Assembly: GCA_973895155.1 (NCBI GenBank)
Contig: OZ316894.1
Coordinates: 8,866,001 to 8,930,000, forward strand
Source: Marsupella aquatica
Lineage: Eukaryota > Marchantiophyta
Direction of reading: 5' to 3'
DNA length: 64,000 nucleotides
The notes under the pieces were generated by a model. That model did not search any database. It had not been told where the DNA came from and was given only the letters and a program-made list of their open reading frames with translations. Numbering within the stretch: position 1 is the first letter of the stretch; every line of letters begins with the position of its first letter. Both the position numbers and the translations under genes were made by a program. Below are positions 21,701 through 33,880 of the stretch, in pieces.

Positions 21701-23300
21701 CTGTAATTCTGCCGAAAACATTCAAATGGATCTGCAAGCCTACCCTCCACAAAAGCTCATCTCCAAGGAGCATAACTTACTACAATGCCCAGTGGGCGGG
21801 GAAACAAGACACTTTCAAATTAGTCATGCCCACAAGAATGGACTAAATTGAGGACCTGCCCCAGACGAGGAAGCTCCACAGACAGATCTTGGGAGATGTA
21901 AGACTACACCAAAACATTTGCTGTGACCGCCAATTCAAAGACATCCTCCTTCAACGCAGAGGCCTAATCTCCAGCCTGCTGCAACACGGGAGACAGACCT
22001 TTTCTTCAAAGGGAGACAGACGTTCCTATGTAGGGTTTTGGAGACTGAACACATACTGCCATTTCTACGAAAAAGCAAAGAGTTAAAACCCAACCAGAGA
22101 CATCATGAACATGCGAAAGACTTTTGCAAGGAGTAAGGCTGGAAGTCGTCTGAACGGCAAAGAAGCCTCACCCGTTCTCTGTCGATCCCAACAAGCGTCA
22201 ATGTGTAGGCAATGCACGCACTCTTCTTCTTTCTCTTCTTCTTCTCATTCATTCCCCTTGCACTCTCTTCTCTCGTGTTCCATATCTGGGAGCAGGTTTC
22301 GACAGTAGCAGAGTGAGGAAATTACAAAGAGCATCTTGTGGACGTGAGTGGAATGCAAAGGGTTCAGCGAGGAGAGATGAAATGCAGATGGGGAAGAAAA
22401 TCGAGCACTGACGGGACCTCAACAGCACAACCATAAACTAGGAGTTTCCAGACATCGCCTTCCTTCTCTGGAATCTCTCAGCAGCTACGGAGATGAGCAC
22501 CGACGCTCCTCTACAAGAGTGGTTCCACTCTCCGCCCAACATGAACATTGGCCGATGTTTATGGTTTTAGGGCTCTAGACAAATTTCGCTAGACAAGTTA
22601 CTCTTATTAGATTCTAAATAATTCTGGCACACTCCTCTATTAATGTTTTAATCTTGTTATGCCAGAGCTCTCCTTTCCCAGTGCATTTAGATTTGAATAC
22701 ATGCCTTACTCTTTGTAAGCATGGTATTTTGACCCCTATATGGCCAATCCATCTTTCATTATTTTGTCTTTCTAAGATTTGATGTTCTGTATTTTATTTT
22801 CAATGTGGAATAGCAAGGGTCATCATTAGATTCATAATTATTCTGGCACCTCTGTGAATGTTCTTAATCTTGCTATCCATTATTATTTAGATTCTAAACT
22901 ATTCTGGCAACCCCCTTGATGTGCACAAGTTTTGATTGATTTGAGTATCATTAGGGCAAGTCAAAATATAAACCTTATGTGCACAACTTTTCCCCTACTG
23001 GTAATCACACATAAAAATGTGGCTGCATTCATTGATTGAAAGGAAAAAAAACTAGGTTTGTCACGGTATGCAGGTGTCGCACACTGTATATGTCATATTT
23101 TGATATGCAGTTACCGAAACCCCAACTTTTCAAGACTTGTGGACTTATTTTTTCCACTTCATTATGTGAAATGTACTTTATCAGGCATGCGCTGTACTTT
23201 TAATTTTGTATTATATCCTTACTCAATTACTCATTTCTACTCAATTTTCAAAATTTTACAAATTTAAAATCCTGGCGGCTTGATGAGAAATGATTTTTAT
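21701..23300. other. Intergenic DNA with a three-copy dispersed repeat
   Basis: No gene is recognised. 'tagattctaaa(t/c)(a/t)attctggca' followed by 'aatgtt(t/c)t(a)aatcttg' recurs at about 22610-22660, 22829-22878 and 22889-22920 with divergence. The rest shows no recognisable feature. Confidence 0.5.
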
Positions 23301-23301
23301 G

Positions 23302-23450
23302 TCACCATTCGATTGGCCAAAAGCACTTCCGGGCGTACCTTCCACAAAATGGTTTTATAGTCAACATTTGATTGGCCTTAAACACCTCCCGGCATACCCT
23401 CCACCTTGCCATCTGTACCTCCCATCTGCACCTCGCCATCTGTGCCTCCC
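23302..23450. repeat. Duplicated block, period about 60 bp, with an inner 18-bp repeat
   Basis: 'gattggcc', 'aagcact/aaacac', 'cgggcgtacc/cggcatacc' and 'tccac' occur in the same order at about 23308-23344 and 23368-23404. They are followed by three short variants of 'gccatctgtacctccc' up to about 23450. Confidence 0.7.
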
Positions 23451-23969
23451 ACTGGCTGATCGTGCAACAACAGACATTGGGCTCTTGTGTTTTAAAAAAG
23501 TGTTTCGAGGCAAAAGAAATGTGATGGATATGTTGCCTCATCAATGAAAGCCCAGCTATCTTCCACTCACTACAGGCAAATGTCATTCATGTGATATGAC
23601 CAAAAGGATTTTCAGCAGCCCCCATAAATTGCGTAAGCTTTAATGAAGGCAACTTGGACGATGGATGGTACCCCAACATAATACCTTTGCTTCAGAAAAC
23701 CATTTCTATGAGTGGGAGCTGAAAATGAATTAACAATTAAGGAGAGTGCTATTGCAAAGGAAGATGTATAATAGGGAATTGGACGCTGGAATGGTAGATT
23801 ATAAACAAACTCAACAGCTTTCCAAAACATGTACTGACGATAAATGACTCGCGTCTTTCGCTCAAACGGTAGGCAAGGAGATCAAATTCCTCAAGTTGGT
23901 AGCGAAGGATAGCTTGGATCACCATCCAGGCCACCTCGTCTCGGCAGAGAAATTGGATTTATGCTTTGT

Positions 23970-24125
23970 GCCTAAGCGTCCATGGATTGAAGTTCCAGGA
24001 ATGCCTCATTAATGTTCTGGACTCTGGTTTGGTTAGCAACATACTCTATGTTGTGTGTGCCTACGAGTCCATGGATTGAGGTACCAAGACTGCCTCGGTA
24101 AAGGCCTGTGCTCTGGTGCTCTGGC
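23970..24125. repeat. Two-copy tandem repeat, period about 90 bp
   Basis: 'tgcctaagcgtccatggattga' at about 23971-23992 and 'tgcctacgagtccatggattga' at about 24058-24079 are each followed by related sequence containing 'tgcctc' and 'ctctgg'. Noncoding. Confidence 0.7.
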
Positions 24126-25813
24126 CCCCTACTTGACTTGCATGTCGGAGCCAAGAGGACCCATGTTCGGCATTCATTCCCTGAGCTTTAAGAGAGGAAA
24201 CTTGCATTTCAATTCGTGAAACTGACATTGTAACTCCCAAGAACCTAATAATGATCTGTGGATGTTACTGTATAACATCCTACTGTTCGCCCTCTGGACA
24301 GTTACCGAGACTCTGGGGAACGGAGAGTTGAAAAAGATAAAAATCAATTCAAGGACAATTCAGTACGAAATGAAAGTTGGTTATGTCCATTCATGCTGGA
24401 ACAAGGAATGTGAGACAGGCAAAACAACTTGCAGAATGTACCCGCGGATGGAGTGAGTTGCTACACACAGTAGTCGAAATATTGGGTAAGAACTTACGAA
24501 CTAAGCGCTCAAGGTCATAGAAAGGATTTGTTCAATGTCCTGTGGGGTCCTGGATGCAAGCCCGGTGAAACCCTGTAAACTTAACGAATTGACCAGCAAA
24601 CCAAAATGCATCCGCGTTAAGACGATCTAGAATGTCTGAGTTTGAAGCAGGAGAACGGCTCAATTGTACACAGTCAAAATGGATAAACCTCTGAAATTGT
24701 AAAAAACCTCCATCCCACAGCCCAATCAAAATAAGGAACACAGGATTGCTCAATATTTGATTTGCGGTCCCATACATAGTGGGAGGAAAGATCATACCCT
24801 CCTAGGTCCTGAAGGTAGTTAAAACATTTTAAACCATCCCCGATGTCAAGTAAAGAATCCTCTGTATGACCTAAAACAAAGAAAGGAGGAAATTCCCTGT
24901 TTGGCGTAGGAAAGGTTGCCTCCAGTGTTGGTACTACCAACACACAACGTATATTTTCTCATCATATATTTGGCATTTGTGAAACCACAGGATTAGAACC
25001 TTGCGGAATGACACATCTGCAGGCAAATGCACGATAGGCACACCAAGGAAACAGGGCCCATAGAATGTTTCTAATCTTTTAGTACCAGAACCGTTTAGAA
25101 AAACCCACATTCATGAAGCCATTTGACATACTACGAAGCATGAGACTTGCAATGGAATGCGACCAGCAATACTGTAGTGAGACGGTCTGGAAATCAAGAG
25201 TGATTTGAATCTCATGGATCCAAAATTCCGTTGGACAAAAGAATGGAAATCTGAACAAGTCAGCCAGTTGGAACAGTCAACATTTGTCCACCTTGACCTG
25301 AGCAATCAATCTGATCAGTGCACTTAACTTCTGTAGCCCGCTCCATGGATAGGATAACAACAAACCCACAAACCCGCATGGTCTGTAAGGAGCAGCTTCA
25401 GCTTTGCATTCTAAAACTCTTGCTTGGGAAGACCGTACACCAACTTGAACAGCACTGATCTCAACTAAACAATTTAAGGTACCTATGCCTAAATGTACAG
25501 GTCAAACTGGACTCAGTCAGTGCTCCAGGTTTCTTTCTGTTGACTCTTAATTATATAACGCTAAAGTTTAATCTGTGGACGGATGAATGAATAAATTGAC
25601 TCCCCTCTGACGTTAATCTGCGGGAGCACATCCCGATCGTTTTGGTAGGCTCCCAGAGGACATTGTTTTCTCGCAAAACTTTGAGATATTATTCTGAATT
25701 CATCTGAAAACATGAGCTTACAAAGCCACATTTAGATGAAGCAGACTTTGCTAGGAGATAAGCAATGGTCACCAGATGCTAGCAAATAATATCAAGTTGA
25801 CATCTCCTTTTCT
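24126..25813. other. Intergenic DNA and 3' flank of the pyrophosphatase gene
   Basis: No coding region is recognised. The part next to 25813 is presumably 3' UTR of the minus-strand gene at 25814-27385; no polyadenylation site was fixed. Confidence 0.4.
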
Positions 25814-27385
25814 CTAGGGTGAAGGAAGGAGGACAGAGGAAGCGAACAGAGATGAGCCATTGTTGGGTGCCGAAACTTTCAGACCTAAAATTGATGTGAA
25901 CACGTTGTAAAGCTCCACGTTTATGAAAGAAGGGACTTTTCGTCCTTGAGCAAACTGTGGCCCATGAGCAATAAAAACCGTTCTCATCGACAGCAATGAG
26001 TTGTCATACCCATGTGCTCCCCCGCATTGAGACGTACTTAACCTCTCGTACTCAACCTTGAATCCCTCAGCTGGAATTCCAATGATGGGTTGCACGCGGT
26101 CGCTTGAAGAGTATAAAAACCTCTCAGGTATCTCCTCCTTCAAGTAGAGCTCTAAAAATTCACTGTTTTCCACTTTACCTGATGACAAAGCCTCTTTCAA
26201 CTTCGTGTACACGTTTTTTACGTCCACATCTGCTGGAGGCCTCAGTGCAAAAATGGCTCCTGTAGAGTCAACCCATTGCGAGTCGATCTCAACCCAGGGC
26301 TTGAAGTCCTCGACATAGATCACTTTGGCATCACAATTAGCCACCATACCATGATCCCCAAGCAAGATAATCGTCACATCTTCAAAGACTCCTCGCTCCT
26401 CGAGCCCCGTGATCAACCTCCCGATCAAAGAGTCAATCTTTGCAACAGCCTGGGATATCTCTGGTGCATCCGGTCCCACAAGATGTCCCTCTTCATCAGG
26501 AGATTCAAAGTACAGAGACATGTAACTGGGCATTTCTTCAGAAGGAAGGTCAAAGTATGTCAAAACTGTGTCAACTCTTTGTTCATAAGGGACTGAGCCA
26601 TTGTAAGCCATGCAGAACTTGGGAGGGCAAGCCCAAGGATCCTTCTTCACCTCAGAACCAGGCCAGAAATAGGTCGCAGCTTGCAATCCACTTTTGGTGA
26701 CTGTGACCCAGATGGGCTCCCCCAGCCACCACTTAGGGTTCAAATTCCCCTGATAAAACGGCTCTGCCAGAGGATCATAGGGGTCACTAAAATGGTTCTC
26801 AATGATTCCATGCCAGGCAGGGTACAGACCAGTGGCTATGGAGTAGTGATTCGGAAACGTGAGAGAAGGGTAGACAGGAATCAGCCCAGACTCCGCTTCA
26901 GTGCCATTCAAGCGTAACCTGTCAATATTTGGGGTGGGCACTTTGTAATTATAACCCCAGCGAAATCCGTCCGAGGAAATAAGAATCAAAACAGGCTTAT
27001 CCAGCTTTTGCCGCGCTCGAGCTGTGCCCCAATTCTGCGTCTGTACACCGGAGGGCCCCCCATCCGAGGCCCCCTCCAGCCCTCCTCCGATGACATAGAC
27101 GGCTACCACGATGATGACAGCAACGCAGATCACAAGACCCAGACTCAAAGTTGCTCTTCCCTCATTAACTGTTGGTGCTGTTTCGATTTCTGGTGGGACT
27201 GCTGCATTGTACTGCGCTCTACTGTCGCCATTTGAGGTCGAGGGCTTTGGCCCCGAATCGTCAAGTAGGGCCTTGCCCTCCTCTTTCATCACCATACTTA
27301 GTAGCTCAATCTCCCCGGCTGCACTTCCTCCTGCCACCTTGCTGCCTCCTTCCCACCTACTTACTATCTGTTGCCCTTCCAGCAA
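25814..27385 (-). CDS. Ectonucleotide pyrophosphatase/phosphodiesterase (NPP), intronless
   Basis: A single 523-codon frame encodes a type II membrane enzyme of the NPP family (alkaline phosphatase superfamily). Such enzymes use two zinc ions to hydrolyse phosphodiester or pyrophosphate bonds in nucleotides and nucleotide sugars. Residues 1-80 are a cytosolic tail and about 81-102 a membrane anchor. The catalytic domain starts near residue 130 with 'PVLILISSDGF' (metal ligand Asp139). The nucleophile is Thr176 in 'SLTFPNHYS'. Further ligands are Asp297 and His301 in 'PDEEGH', Asp344-His345 in 'GDHGM' and His458 in 'CGGAHGYDN'. All are present and in the usual order, so the enzyme should be active. 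Possible N-glycosylation sites (for example 'NGT' at 160) fit a Golgi, vacuolar or surface location. The length is normal for plant NPPs without nuclease-like tails. The absence of introns suggests an old retrocopy or intron loss. Substrate cannot be deduced. Confidence 0.93.
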   Translation of the reverse strand: MLEGQQIVSRWEGGSKVAGGSAAGEIELLSMVMKEEGKALLDDSGPKPSTSNGDSRAQYNAAVPPEIETAPTVNEGRATLSLGLVICVAVIIVVAVYVIGGGLEGASDGGPSGVQTQNWGTARARQKLDKPVLILISSDGFRWGYNYKVPTPNIDRLRLNGTEAESGLIPVYPSLTFPNHYSIATGLYPAWHGIIENHFSDPYDPLAEPFYQGNLNPKWWLGEPIWVTVTKSGLQAATYFWPGSEVKKDPWACPPKFCMAYNGSVPYEQRVDTVLTYFDLPSEEMPSYMSLYFESPDEEGHLVGPDAPEISQAVAKIDSLIGRLITGLEERGVFEDVTIILLGDHGMVANCDAKVIYVEDFKPWVEIDSQWVDSTGAIFALRPPADVDVKNVYTKLKEALSSGKVENSEFLELYLKEEIPERFLYSSSDRVQPIIGIPAEGFKVEYERLSTSQCGGAHGYDNSLLSMRTVFIAHGPQFAQGRKVPSFINVELYNVFTSILGLKVSAPNNGSSLFASSVLLPSP

Positions 27386-28429
27386 GCCCTGTCCTTAACC
27401 CCCACTCTTGATATCACTCTGAAAATTCCTCTATCCACAGACTTGCCACAACTGCATCAGAGCCAAACAATTTGATCATTTAGATTCAGATCAACCCACC
27501 AGCTTTCAGTTGCATCAGTATCTCTGTGCTTCCTGGGAGTGATTTGCGAGGTCGTAGCAGAATGGATCTCTGTGCAGCAAACAGCTCCTGAGGCAAATCT
27601 TTAGTGTCGGTCTCTCTGTTTTTTGCTCTGTTAGTGGTCTGTTCTCCTTCTCGTAAGCTCGTATCGACGCAGGAGTGACTCTACTAGTGAAGCCCACCGA
27701 CAAAGGATTGAGAGTTTCTCAGGAGCTCGATGATAAAGCATGAGAACATCCCGCGCAATGGAGACGAATTCAGACACTCAGAGCAAAAGCCTGACAACTC
27801 AGAGTACCGGTAAGTTGAACAGAAAAGGGTTTAATACAGACCTCTATTACCTTTCTTTTTCAAATACTCCATACTTACCCTTTCGTTGGGTATAACTTTC
27901 TTCACCAAACGAAACGAAGTGAAGTTAGTCGTGGTTACTAATTGTGGTGAGATCTAAAAACTGGACCTGTAAGGTCCTTCAAAATATTATTATTAGACAA
28001 GCCAAATTCTCATGCTTTGAGATTACCAAGGGTAAGGGTGAGGTGGCACTGACGACGAGGCTAGGCAAGGCACAGAGGGCAAGGGTGACACACTGATGGT
28101 GAAGCAGATGGCACGAGGGGAGGTGTTTTTGGCCGATCAAACGGTGACAACAATACAAATTCAGTAAATTGTTAGGATTTCTTCCTGCCCAATAGACAAT
28201 TGGCCAGAATGGGTGGGATTAGATATTATAGTGTCTGGAGTAATGAGAGCTACCAATCAATAGCAGCACTTGGTTTAAAGCATGAGCAAGGCATGATAGG
28301 TAGGAGGAGGGAGAGAAAGAAATTCAGTTGTCTAGCCACTAAGGCACTCTTTGGTCAGAGGCCTGGTCACAATTGTAAGAGTGAAACAAATACTATTCTT
28401 TCTACATTCCGCAGTGCATAAATGTACCA
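27386..28429. other. Upstream flank of the pyrophosphatase gene, no further gene
   Basis: The region next to 27386 should hold the promoter and leader of the minus-strand gene. No clear core-promoter element was identified, and no second gene is recognised. Confidence 0.4.
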
Positions 28430-28830
28430 TGTATAACGCATAGCATGAATAAGCGCAAGCTGATCATTTTAGTCCTGCATAAAAGTGCAAGCTGATAAGT
28501 TTAGAGCTGTGTACTTAAATAAGTGTGAAACCAACTATTTTAGCACTGCCTAATGTGACCAAATACAAGCCGACCATTTTCCCCAAAACTCTCCGGCAGT
28601 TTTCTTTGTAATTGCACCAAAAAATACAGTTTTCTAGTGCATGAGTGCCGTTCGTAAGCGACAACCATAAAAGCCCAGACCAAGGATAAGTGTATACCTT
28701 AGTATATGAACTGAAAAATGCCTTGTTTTTTAAAGTACATGAATGCTGTCCCTAAGCAACAAGTATAAAAGTGGGTATAAAAGTAAAGACCATGGATAAT
28801 TGTATATATGCATTTACCTACATGCCCATA
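28430..28830. repeat. Degenerate tandem repeats, two unit types
   Basis: From 28440 to 28590 a unit of about 42 bp ('aataag(c/t)gcaagctgat' then 'ttttag' and 'ctgcata') is seen about four times with increasing decay. From about 28640 to 28820 a second unit of about 110 bp is present twice ('catga(g/a)tgc', 'taagc(g/a)acaa', 'ataaaag', 'agacca', 'ggataa(g/t)tgtat'). Noncoding. Confidence 0.65.
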
Positions 28831-29540
28831 ACATACACAATGGCCATTTATTAAGAAGTGCAGGGGACAATTACACAAGGAGTTTCATACACTTATCCAG
28901 TTTCAATTGTGCAATATGAGGGCTAGCCAGGGGTATTAGGAGTCCGATATGTGTGACCGGACAACACATATTGGGAACTGCTTAAATGATTTTCCATGCC
29001 AACTAGGGTTCTCAACCTTCCAAGATAAATGACCAAACTGAGCTGTTTTGTATATATGTGATGGGAGAATGAACATAAGTGTTGCCAATGCTGTGGGAAA
29101 AGAACCCGAGAAGATACAGAGAACAGAGGTAGAAAGAAAGGGTTGTCCACCTTAGTTAGGCATTTAAACAGTTGTTCATTTATTGTTTGTCCCACTGAAA
29201 GCCTTTGTCAAGAATACTACAATAACAAGCGCAAATGGGAAAGAATAGAGGAAACACCCAGTAAATTTAATTGATTTTAAAGGGTTACCATGGCTTCACT
29301 TCCACAAAAAATGGCCAAGGATAGGGTTTCTTTATTGGTTTGAAGGGAAGACTTAAGGATTTTTGTAGAAAAACAATAGGGTCTTTTAAATTTAATTTTG
29401 AGACTTATAAGAACATTAGGGTCTTTCTAACCAATTTTTAGAATATTCCAAGAATATTCCAACTTTAAAGGGGTTGAAATTTGTTTTAAAAATCTTACAT
29501 TTTAGGGGGTCCAAGGCCTAAAAACGTCGAAGGGGGTGGG
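28831..29540. other. AT-rich intergenic DNA, no gene recognised
   Basis: Contains poly-T/A-rich words and the repeated phrase 'agaatattcc' (about 29440-29460). No coding or RNA feature is recognised. Confidence 0.45.
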
Positions 29541-31090
29541 GAGGAGTGGTGGACCTAGCCACCCAGCGCCCTCACCAATCCCAGCACTCACGCCGAAGTG
29601 CCCCTGGTGCCCGAACGCCTCCACGGAATACCTCAAGCAAGCACCCTAGTGCCCCTTGCACCTCCAACGGCCCCTCCCATACAAAGCCGCACTTGCTCTC
29701 CTACACGACCGCTACTCAACGGTCCTCACTGTCTGCACAAGCCACCACGTACCTCGGTAAGTAACCCTTCAGGATCTAGAACTCGCCAAGTCTAGCATCC
29801 TAACTCAAGCTCAACAGACGTTGGTAAATAGGTCAACGATAGGTCCTCCCGATGCCATAAACCGGAACCAGAACCCACGCCCATTGTCCGTCCAGGACAA
29901 CTCTTTCCTTGGGCGCAGCCCGGGTTCCCCCTCGTACCTATCCATCACCAACTGACCGCCCTGACCTCAGGACATGCTCATGGCCCAAATAGCGTAGCTT
30001 GTCCTAAAGCTTGTCCCAAACTTGTCTCAACACGCCGGGATCAGAATGGCCCCGACTCTAACACCAACTCCCGGTTCGCCCCACTGATGGTCCAGGGACC
30101 TAGCGCCCTGGGGTCTCAGCCTCCATGCCTACTTGGCCTTGCCTCCCCAACGCAAGCTCACTTGGGAGGCTGAACGCGGCTTGGCTGTTGTTCGGCAGGA
30201 TTTGGCAAATGGGCGAGCTAACACCCGTAAACCACGAGAACCCATGGCACCCCCAGACCCAGCTGAGCTCAGGAGGGCGTAGCCCTTCACAAGAGCTTTC
30301 CAACGCACCTAAGAAGTCTTCCAACGGACTTCCTGTTGGGAAGATATCGCCGTTTCCGTTTGGTGGTTTCCCTTAGTGTCGCGACCGTCGCGGCTCACGA
30401 CTTCGGCTCGCCTTTAGCCCCCAGGGAGACACCATTCCCCTCATATATGCTTCTGGAGACCTGCCACCCCCGGACCAGCTTTGGTCCCTAAACATTTGGC
30501 CCCCAACCCGGATCCCATCGCGCATAATGGGCGCGCCACCAACTGGCAACGCCCATAACTTTCTTGACAGGCATCCGCAAGCGGAGTGCCTTAGCCCGTT
30601 GTGACCGGGCCGACCCAGTGCTCATGCCTAGGCCCTCAGGTCTGATCGCCGCTCGGGGCCCCCGACCGGCCCAACCCGGCTCGGGCCACAACTTGCGCCC
30701 CAAGCATCCGTTGCCAATGGCGTCAACTCCATTGGCCTTGGGCCCAAGAGGAGCTCACTTCCAAGCCCTCAGAACTCAAAGCCCATCCGACGGTCCGGAC
30801 GGCCATCCATGAGCCCGGCCCATTTCCCCTTGACCCAACCAGCCATAGGCTAGTCCAAGTCCTTAGTTTGTGTCCCCAGCTTGGCCGCTTGCCTCGCCAG
30901 TGCCACGTCTCATTGCCCACAAGTCTCCCCATGCTAAGTCCTCCCCGGATGGCCTATCCGGGCCTGGACCATAAGGGAGCTCGGCGTCGGAGTCAGCGAC
31001 GCCGGAGCTAAGTGTTAAGGTAGTCGAGTTCCGCGACTGGAGGCATACATATAGTGAGACCCCCGAGCATGGATTCAGCTGAACGCGTTG
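29541..31090. other. GC-rich block of unknown origin, possible retroelement remnant
   Basis: About 1.5 kb is strongly GC-rich compared with AT-rich DNA on both sides, with fairly sharp edges near 29540 and 31090. Open frames occur on both strands but give no recognisable protein; long frames are expected from the base composition. It contains a perfect 8-bp stem with a 7-base loop at 30982-31004 ('cggcgtcg' / 'cgacgccg'). LTR or internal noncoding sequence of a Gypsy-like element would fit, but no terminal TG/CA pair, primer site or pol motif was found, so the assignment stays open. Confidence 0.5.
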
Positions 31091-33880
31091 GTTATGACCA
31101 TTACAAGTGAAGTGTTAGCTTCAAAGGCAACACTTGATGGTCTCCCTCACCAAGCACTCCTATTCATTCAGGTCGAAGGACAATATTGAGGTTCATTAGT
31201 GAGCCTGGCATACTTATTGCCCGGCCCCTCTCAGCTGCCTGCAAAAAGTGGATGATCACACTTTACTAAGTGTCAAAAGTTCTGAATGAACCCCATTTTT
31301 GGGTGCGGTTTGTGTCAAAAGTGGACACCTCAAACAGGATTCAGACTCTCCACCTACCCTGCCCCACTTAGCTGGTCTGCCAGTGCACCTCCTAAACATT
31401 CATATCCTTTCAAAACTAGCATTGGTATCTAACTAAAAAAGATGAAAACATTAAAATTAGCGCAGGCCACTCTAAGTACTGTAGTAAGCATAGTGGAGTG
31501 TGAAGTGGCACCCATTGGTTTTTAATTTCAATTTGGAAGAGCAAGTTTGTAGTGAAGGATATGAAAACAGCAGAGAAGGACTCTCCTTGGTGACTTCAGG
31601 GGCGTGTGGCTGCTTGACACGGCTGTGGCCCCTGTGTGTTGTCTGTCTGGCCCCTTGGGTTTCCTGTTTTCTTTGCTCCTTCATGTAGTACTGCTGGATT
31701 TTGCTCCAAGTGTCTTTGAATACCTTGGGCGCACTGTGGCCTTTGTCTAGAAAACAAAATTCACACTTTAATTCAAGGTATGATTGCCTCCAGGACACTC
31801 CAACAACTCATTTGTTATGAAATGACTTTATGGACTGCCCAAATATGTCCTTGGTGGACTAGCAGCCCAATTGTGGAGAGGGATGAAGTTGAGACCACTG
31901 ACATTCCTGTTTATGATTCAGTAATAGCATGTTTGGAGACCACAGAGGAGCTGAGCAATGAGGGGATTGATGGCAACATGGTGTATCTGGTGATTGCTTT
32001 AATATGCCCCGATAAAGAAAACTTACAGCCATAAGACCTAGCTAAAGGCAGTGCTGTGACACCCCATATTGGACTTCCATCTTCCCCCAAATACAAAAAC
32101 CATGGCCTTCTATTTGAATATTGCACCCTGGTGGTTAATTCAAATTTTTGCATGGATCACCTAGGGCCTTGTGTATGGGTGGACAACATGACTATTCAGG
32201 CTTGTCCAAATAGTAGTGGGAGCATGGGAAACCTCTGCAGATGCTCTTTAAGAGAAGGAAAGAGTATTCTTGTTATTTATTCAATGCCAAATGTTGACTG
32301 CCACCTAAATGAAAAGCATGTGAATGTAAAGTACAGCACAGGATTTACTTTGATGTCAAAGTTTGGCATAGTGTGTGTGGGTGTGGGGAAAAGTGGAAGA
32401 CCTTAACAGCAAAGCTGGCAAAGCTCGACATCAAATTAGCAATTTACATTCACGGTCGTGTACAGTAAGAGAAAAGCCAAGAAATTGGACACCTGCGGGG
32501 GACATCGGATTGGCTTTATCAACACAATTTGTCAGCAAGTTGAGTGTCACTCGTTACACCCTTGACTACAAACATATGGCCATGTTTGAACCGATATTCC
32601 ATCCTTTCCACCGACAAAGTTGGAACAGAGTCCTTGACTCCTGTCTGCAACGAGCAGAGGAACCTGAGTGGCAAGATTTAGAGACCACGTGGTTCCCTGC
32701 TATCCACAATTGAGTAACAGTGAACAGCAAGCGTGAAGAAAGCTGCACAGTCGTGTCCAAAGCAAGTCTGTGTGACCAGAAACAAACACCTTCAATCTAG
32801 CACCAAGAAAAAAAAGGACGCCATTTCATCAGCACAGATCCAGACACACAACCATCAGCAAGTCTTAGATGGTGAGAATTTCAACTCACAATTGTGTTCT
32901 GAAACTAATGTTCACAATCTCACAATGGTGAGGATTTCAGCTCACAGATTCAAGAACATCTGTGTCTCGATGTCAATCGCGTGTACTTACACAATCACTA
33001 AAATCAGCACTGCAGTCCGACTGAAACATGAACCAGTCATCAGCAAATATTTGCAGCTAAGTAAGGGGTCCGAACTCTCATGACAGGAATCCAGATGATG
33101 CCACGTCCGTGGGAGCATAAGAACATTGTACTTCGAATCAAGAAGATGGAATGAAATCGTGGAGCTCTTAGGATTGTATCTCCGAATAATCTGTTCCTAC
33201 CAAAACAGCTGTGGTGAATCCAAGTAACTTCTAATAGAAGCTGGCTTGCGTTCAAGCTTGCCTCCCCATTTCAAAAATGGAGTGAGTGGTCTACTCACTG
33301 CCAATTGGGGTAAGGCACTCTCGCTACCACTGACCTATACCTACGAGACAAACTATTAACATCTCCAAGTGTTATGAACATTTCCCTCACCCTCCATGAA
33401 GGAGCCATTCTATACAGTTTACAGGCTATAATACACACGGGAAGACTTCATTATCCTACACATTGTCAGGATTTTGCTAAACCGAAATAAAACACTGCTC
33501 AACCAAATCTGGAGATCAAGCACCCCTTCTGCTTATGTCGTAAATGACGAGGGCATTGCACCCATGAAGCTTTCAGTCTCTAATTTTCAGTTACTCCGTC
33601 TTACACGCCAGATTACCAAGCTTAATTATTGGGTTGACGGGGCAGTCACGTGAGATATCTTTCATGACCGTCGAAGACATGGGGACAGTTGAGAAGATGC
33701 AGACCATCAGCGTTCTACCAGCAGCCAATTGCGTGCATCTACAGATTGAGCAGATGGATCTCTGTTGATTCTCTGGTAAATTTGCCTTGATGTCTACTTC
33801 CAGGGTCGTAGTGTAGGAGCAAAGAAATCCAGATCGACAGATGACATCATGAAGATACAGAGAAGCTTAGTATCTTTCTA
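31091..33880. other. Intergenic DNA, no gene recognised
   Basis: Several open frames of 80-116 codons occur on both strands (for example 32056-32406 plus and 31472-31798 minus), without recognisable domains. A perfect 7-bp hairpin lies at 33281-33299 ('agtgagt' / 'actcact'). The minus strand just beyond it resembles a tRNA A box (see findings). Confidence 0.4.

Noticed and set aside
29546-30932. Several open frames in the GC-rich block
   Set aside because: High GC lowers stop-codon frequency; the translations are Pro/Ala/Arg-rich without domains.
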